Assembly: GCA_032718475.1 (NCBI GenBank)
Contig: JAUCBJ010007625.1
Coordinates: forward strand, 1 to 47,964
Direction of reading: 5' to 3'
DNA from: Nemertoderma westbladi
Taxonomy: Eukaryota > Xenacoelomorpha > Nemertodermatida > Nemertodermatidae
Length of the DNA: 47,964 nt
In this document: positions 43,326 to 47,964 of the stretch, piece by piece
Layout of the letters: each line of letters starts with the position of its first letter
Numbering within the stretch: the stretch's first letter is position 1
The notes under the pieces: generated by a model
What the model was told of the DNA's origin: nothing
What the model saw: the letters and a program-made list of their open reading frames with translations, nothing else
The model's database searches: none
Program-made: the position numbers and the translations under genes

Positions 43326-46300
43326 TCAAAATTTTAATCTAACAAATATATGAAATTAACATGTTTTGAATTCCAGTCTAAAACAGTGAATTTTGGAAAT
43401 GCTTCGCCGACAAAACTGTTAACATGAGCAAATGTGAAAATGCAACATGAACTCTTATTTTAATGATTAATTATTAATTTATTATTGATTTATTTATATT
43501 ATTTATTATTGATTAATTAATTAATTCGATTAACCTGGTTATTTTTCCGTTAAAAACGATCGAATTTACTTACTTACTGCCTTACTAAAACGAGGCCATA
43601 GAATATAATAATAATATAATAGAATAGAGTAATACAAAATCATCTGGATAAATGGCGCCTTATCTTAGAAGAAGCAGCTGCTTTGAGAAATACTTTTTAT
43701 TTTTTTTAATATTTTTTTTATTCTTTTTGCTACTATTATTTTTTCTGAAAAATCTTATTACGGGGGGGGGGGGGGGGGGGAAGGACCACGCTACGCCTCT
43801 GGTTGTCGGATGTCGGCGTATCGTTGGGGTAAAGCAAGGCTGTATTTGGGTAAAACCAGCTGGCCTCAACTGTGATCGGAGATCATGAGACAGTTGATAA
43901 TATGAGTAGACCCATGTGCCATGTGATACAAAACGTGCTGAATGGGAAATGAAGAATGAGAACACCGAACGAAATGGAAAACGTGCTAGACCGTGGAGAC
44001 ATCGGTATGTAAATAATGCACTTTGGTAAACAATTAGTTTCATTACAGGAAGTGGTAGCCAAAGTGTAGTTCCCTTAGTAATAGAGTGAATCGTCCACAC
44101 TATCTGATACCAAGCTTTATTCTGGGCGTCTAAAATTTCTTGATTACATTAACAAGAATTTAAGGAATCTAACTTAGTTGAAATATTCGCGTGAATAAAC
44201 ATTCGGATAACGAGTAAATAAATGTTCACCCTCTCCCAACCTTCAACTGACCAAGATAGTTGGACACACCACACCCACTCACAGACATAAAATCAATAAA
44301 TGAAATAAGATTAATTATTTAATAATACATTTTGATCGATATTGTCAAGTCCCGCCCAACCACTCGGTCACTTAAAAACATCGCAATTCGTGGAATCTTG
44401 GGCAAATAACCAAGAAATCAATGACGCTACACAAGTAGCTATTTGACATAGCTATCGACGTAAGCGGCTATAATTATTAGAGATTTGAATAGAAAATTTA
44501 AAATGACGCATTGTAAATATTTTCTACATAAAGGCGTGATTAGTGGTATACCACTAAACGACAATTAATACACGAATGGTATTAGAGGTATAAATGATTA
44601 ATGGGAATGCTACTCAGCTAACACGTTCGTGGGGCCTTCGCGCAGCACGACAGCCTATATTAGAAAGTACATTATAGTAATCTCTATTAGATATACGAAA
44701 TCCAAAATATATATGAGTGAAGGCGATGCTATCAGTTTGCGATAAACTAGTTGTAAAAACAGAGATCAGTTTGCCCTTACACACTTTAACTGTCATTTGT
44801 GAACCTTCTAACTAGGGCTATTTAAGTTAATATGACAATTTTAGTTTTACAATACTCTTCTCCTTCATTAGCCTCGTTGCGCTCGTCTTGTCTTACAATA
44901 ATTTTCATAAACGGAAACTAACGACCTTTATAACTATGCAAAGTCTCGAAACTGTGAGAGTAACTGCTGATTTATGGCAGATGGATACTCGTATCCACTG
45001 TAAACTCGTTGCGTTCGTTCGTTTTTTTTTTTACCAAACTTCAGATTCTTTCTAAACTCTTACCGGACTACATACATACCAAGTTTTGTTTAATTTCATC
45101 AAGGAATAACCGAGTTATTAGCGATCAAAAATTTACGACGACAGACGACTGACGACGACAGACAACTCGTTAATGGCACCCATATGCTAAGGCTTCTCTC
45201 ACTTCATGGCTCGCCCCACAATTAATCATCTGACCTACTTTTCAGTTGTGACAGGGGACAAGAGTTCTTTGTAACACTTGTGACTCGTATCTTAAGATCT
45301 ACGCCCTATAAACAGTAATAGAAATACAATGTTGCGTTGTGCTGAAAGCTGAAATGCTGTACTGCTTTATTAGGAAAACAATGAAAAATTGCATTTGATT
45401 TTGGTTGCGAGTATTGAGTTTGAGTTTTGCCAGATTTAGCACTTATTGAGTGCGAACGAAGCGAGTGCTAAGGTATTATGCCAACAATACCCGATACAGG
45501 ACGCAATGCTAAAGGGCAATATCTAAATTCCCAAACAATTTATCATCAAATGATTACCTTATTCCGAGTAGACCAGCTCCATAGGCCATATTATAATTTA
45601 CAATTGTAATTCGCCCAGCAGGGATATTAAATATAAATGTCTGTCAATAGGCACCGGCACCACCACCACCCCCCCCCCCCCCCCCCCCCCCCTCTCTTGG
45701 GCCCTGTAGATTTGTGGCACGGTGGGATTTCCAATTAAAGTTAATTCATTTAGAGATAACTGATTTGAAAACATCCCCGGGATGCCAGAAAGCTCTATAT
45801 CTTAAGTACGTCCAGCCATCTAATACTAAAGTATAGCTAAATCTCTGATACGTTATTAAAACGTTTATTAGATTCTAGACATTTACTACTGATTTGAGGC
45901 TAATGAAAAAATACAAATGATATCCAGTTGGTGTCTCAAGTGTTGCAGTGAGACCGTTTGAACTGCAGCCATTATCAGGAAATTAACTCATCTGGATTGC
46001 AGGACGCGGACAAGAAGTCAAAATGTCAGGCCGGTAATAAGATGCGAATAGGCTTGGATAACGATAATAGAACGCGCAACAATTCAACTATCTAATAAAT
46101 AGTCAGCAGTACATTAGATACGTCGCCAACAGCTATTCAGCTAATAGGAATATCAGGGGGCGGGCAGGGTAGATAAATAGGCATGCCCGCGTCGCAACCA
46201 ATGATTACAAATCCTATCGAGATTACCATCAAACTGCCTCGATTCCGTCGACGGGTGTTACATTGAATGCATGAACGGGAATATGACGGATGTTAACAAA

Positions 46301-46661
46301 ATTAATCCCATCAGACGTTGATAAATAAACCTTGAAGTGCGACAAGACAACCCGACGTAATATTCATGTGCGCGATAAAGTTTATTTATAATTATTGCCA
46401 AGTAATCGGCAACAGGTGAAAGCATTGCCGTTCGTTAATTCGGTACATACAAGCTTGCAAGCCTCGATGTATCACAATAAACAAACAGTGACTAATTCTT
46501 AAAGACATTGAAGCAACAAGGAAAATTGTAGAATTATCTGGAGTGTCGGTCATTTTGCCAGATATGTTTTTAGATCTCAGGAGAACGATACCGCCGAGCA
46601 GAACAGATTTACAGTGGCGGGCTATAATATATTATACAAAAATTGAATAAGATAGAAGACA
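43326..46661. other. Non-coding stretch with G19 and C24 homopolymers
   Basis: I find no supported exon on either strand. A 19-G run lies at 43762-43780 and a 24-C run at 45669-45692. An (acgac)-rich segment near 45135-45170 and gagtgcgaacgaagcgagtg near 45448 look like dispersed-repeat debris. Open frames such as 43660-44100 (minus) cross the homopolymer and lack domains. The upstream exon(s) of the minus-strand gene were not found here. Confidence 0.5.
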
Positions 46662-46663
46662 TA

Positions 46664-47909
46664 CCGTATTTACTCGAATAAGAGCCCACCCTCGAATAAA
46701 TGCCCCCTCGAATTAACGCCCCCCTTACCATCAAATTAACAACTTAAACGCCTTCCCCGAATAAACGCCGCGGCGTTTATTAATATTAATACTGTATTAA
46801 ACATTGGTATTCCAGTTCAGAAGGGCCTGATAAATACATAAAATCATACTTTAGGTTCCAAATAGGGTTAGACGGAGGGTTCCCAGTTAGGTTTAAGGAG
46901 ACTTTTTGTCTAGGGTTTCGATGGCCGAGTCAAGAAGTAAACCCAGAAATAACAAGTGTATGTGTACTGTGTAGGCTGGCCCTATTTTTTATTAGGGTTT
47001 TATTACATTCAAAATGCTGAAAATCTAGAACATAAACGCCCAAACTAGAACCACACAATTTGTAACTTAAACGTCTTCCCCGAATAACCGAATAAACGCC
47101 CTCCTCGAATAAACGCCTTCCCCGAATAAACGCCTTCCCCGAATAAACGCCTTCCCCGAATAAACGCCTTCCCCGAATAAACGCCTTCCCCGAATAAACG
47201 CCTTCCCCGAATAAACGCCAAACGCCTTCCCCGAATAAACGCCTTCCCCGAATAAACGCCTTCCCCGAATAAACGCCTTCACCTCGAATAAACGCCAAAC
47301 GCCTTCCCCGAATAAACGCCTTCCCCGAATAAACGCCTTCCCCGAATAAACGCCTTCCCCGAATAAACGCCAAACGCCTTCCCCGAATAAACGCCTTCCC
47401 CGAATAAACGCCTTCCCCGAATAAACGCCTTCCCCGAATAAACGCCAAACGCCTTCCCCGAATAAACGCCTTCCCCGAATAAACGCCTTCCCCGAATAAA
47501 CGCCAAACGCCTACCCCGAATAAACGCCTTCCCCGAATAAACGCCTTCCCCGAATAAACGCCTTCCCCGAATAAACGCCAAACGCCTTCCCCGAATAAAC
47601 GCCTTCCCCGAATAAACGCCTTCCCCGAATAAACGCCTTCCCCGAATAAACGCCAAACGCCTTCCCCGAATAAACGCCTTCCCCGAATAAACGCCTTCCC
47701 CGAATAAACGCCAAACGCCTACCCCGAATAAACGCCTTCCCCGAATAAACGCCTTCCCCGAATGAACGCCAAACGCCTTCCCCGAATAAACGCCTTCCCC
47801 GAATAAACGCTAAACGCCTACCCCGAATAAACGCCCTCCCCGAATAAACGCCTACCCAATTGGCTATTTATCAACTTAAACGCCCAGGCTCTTATTCGAG
47901 TAAATACGG
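46664..47909. mobile_element. TIR element with TA target duplication and internal minisatellite
   Basis: The ends are perfect 23-bp inverted repeats (CCGTATTTACTCGAATAAG..., 46664-46686 and 47887-47909), each flanked by TA. TA duplication is the Tc1/mariner-type target choice, though other families also use it. The 1,246-bp interior has no transposase, so it is non-autonomous. Subterminal sequence just inside the left TIR repeats the terminal motif with changes (ctcgaataaatgcc, ctcgaattaacgcc). Most of the right half is a 17-bp minisatellite of a related motif. Confidence 0.88.
47078..47860. repeat. 17-bp minisatellite inside the TIR element
   Basis: The unit cttccccgaataaacgc occurs about 44 times. 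After every three or four units there is a short caaacgc insertion, giving a second period of about 58 or 75 bp. Because 17 is not a multiple of three and the unit lacks stops in one strand's frames, several overlapping minus-strand frames stay open (AFIRGRRLFGEGVYSGK); these are artefacts. Confidence 0.95.
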
Positions 47910-47964
47910 TACTCCGATATATTTAACGACTATTTCACACTCATATTCATATTGTGGTATGTAT

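Noticed and set aside
43660-44100. 146-codon minus-strand frame
   Set aside because: It crosses a G19/C19 homopolymer and poly-A/T stretches, has no domain and no consistent splice sites.
46930-47714. Minus-strand frames AFIRGRRLFGEGVYSGK
   Set aside because: Translation of the 17-bp minisatellite, which lacks stops in overlapping frames.

Overview
This is a eukaryotic, animal-type window. It is AT-rich, has GT-AG introns, carries several decayed non-LTR retrotransposons, tRNA-derived SINEs, a Polinton/Maverick-like remnant and many micro- and minisatellites. No bacterial gene layout is present. The repeat content and the DLGAP-family gene suggest a non-vertebrate metazoan, probably a marine invertebrate; I cannot name the species.

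Layout. (1) 1-573 is flank with a diverged ~190-bp repeat. (2) 574-14723 is one satellite array of 84-bp monomers, about 168 copies, with nested higher-order duplications. (3) 14765-41416 holds what I read as one minus-strand gene of the DLGAP (GKAP/SAPAP) family. Reading 5' to 3' there is a 3.07-kb exon (41416-38351), a 155-nt exon (32061-31907) and a GH1-domain exon (15003-14765). A separate exon (17298-16265) starts with its own ATG and a myristoylation-type N-terminus. All inferred junction phases agree: 38351 ends in phase 0 and 32061 opens in phase 0, while 31907 and 16265 both end two bases into a codon and 15003 supplies the third. This predicts a long form and a short membrane-anchored form sharing the GH1 domain. 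The rest of GH1 must lie beyond the left edge, so the satellite array sits inside an intron of this gene.

(4) The introns are full of mobile DNA. There is a 5'-truncated LINE with a 30-bp target duplication (21886-23876) and an antisense piece of the same family (24596-24876). An antisense RT fragment of another LINE lies at 21150-21331. A third LINE (28850-30640) is split by a SINE with an 11-bp target duplication. There are two inverted ~450-bp SINE-like repeats, a 398-bp near-perfect palindrome (33812-34209), and a decayed fragment resembling the N-terminal part of a Polinton DNA polymerase (34600-35719). (5) 41417-47964 has no recognisable exon. It contains a SINE, G/C homopolymers, two G-rich minisatellites, and a 1.25-kb TIR element with TA target duplication. 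That element's interior is a 17-bp minisatellite apparently grown from its own terminal motif.

The most interesting signals are the two-promoter DLGAP-like gene with a Cys-His motif shared by both alternative N-terminal parts, the intronic satellite whose variants fall on all five of its CpG sites, and the TIR element that generated its own minisatellite.
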